Assembly (NCBI RefSeq): GCF_001039355.2
Contig: NW_019775867.1
Location: 121,800 to 185,799 of the forward strand
Length of the DNA stretch: 64,000 bases
Reading direction: 5' to 3'
Source: Lingula anatina
Taxonomy: Eukaryota; Brachiopoda; Lingulata; Lingulida; Lingulidae
Of the stretch, positions 63,937-64,000 are shown piece after piece. Each line of letters begins with the position of its first letter. Position 1 is the first letter of the stretch. The translations under genes and the position numbers were made by a program. Under the pieces are notes generated by a model. The model did no database searches and was not told the origin of the DNA. It worked only from the letters and a program-made list of their open reading frames with translations.

Positions 63937-64000
63937 GTACCACCAGCGTGTACGCTGGCAGTACTCATGGTTTTAGTCCCGACCCGTGTCGTACGGCTCT
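63937..64000 (+). mobile_element. Family A 5' terminus, cut by window edge
   Basis: GTACCACCAGCGTGTACGCT with GGCAGTAC makes the terminal hairpin, then CATGGTTTTAGTCCCGACCC. Continues off the right edge. A family C fragment precedes it. Confidence 0.75.

Overview
This window is animal nuclear DNA: AT-rich, with long repeat-filled introns, GT/AG splice sites, microsatellites, many transposon remnants, one 908-base run of N and four single N joins. The proteins are clearly metazoan. The repeat mix suggests a marine invertebrate, but the sequence alone does not settle the phylum. There are no prokaryotic operons, CRISPR arrays or recognisable tRNA/rRNA genes.

Three protein-coding genes can be reconstructed exon by exon, with splice phases that agree. 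(1) MPND, plus strand, 3693-17283: 12 exons giving 387 codons plus stop. It has a RAMA (DNA-reading) domain and an intact JAMM/MPN+ isopeptidase domain. The 5' end is not in the window. (2) FKBP14-like, minus strand, 35239-22517: 4 exons and a complete 214-residue protein. It is an ER-lumenal prolyl isomerase with a signal peptide, FKBP domain, two EF-hands and a terminal HDEL. (3) PLEKHA8/FAPP2-like, plus strand, from 35668: six exons found. One exon is probably hidden in the N gap, and the glycolipid-transfer domain lies beyond the right edge. It has a PI4P-binding PH domain and acts at the Golgi.

MPND and FKBP14 converge on 17.3-22.5 kb. FKBP14 and PLEKHA8 diverge from a shared 428-bp promoter interval. 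From memory, these two genes are also head-to-head neighbours on human chromosome 7, so this looks like a very old bidirectional promoter.

Most other sequence is repeats. Family A is about 1.6 kb, with hairpin-forming GTACCACCAGC ends and internal 146-bp repeats. Family C is abundant, fills the introns and ends in the motif ACATTTGACAGCTTTGCTGC. Family D is a pair of 1.6-1.9 kb elements with inverted ends. There are also two Harbinger-like foldback/MITE families (one copy has a TTA duplication and long perfect inverted ends), a hAT-like element, two non-LTR reverse transcriptase remnants plus a smaller third, a Tc1 transposase remnant and a gag CCHC fragment. Some repeats are nested. Two of the single-N joins are bordered by duplicated sequence and look like assembly faults.

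No novel multi-gene system was found. The observations most worth following up are the conserved FKBP14/PLEKHA8 head-to-head pair, the intact RAMA+JAMM gene, and the family C termini lying just upstream of two MPND splice acceptors.
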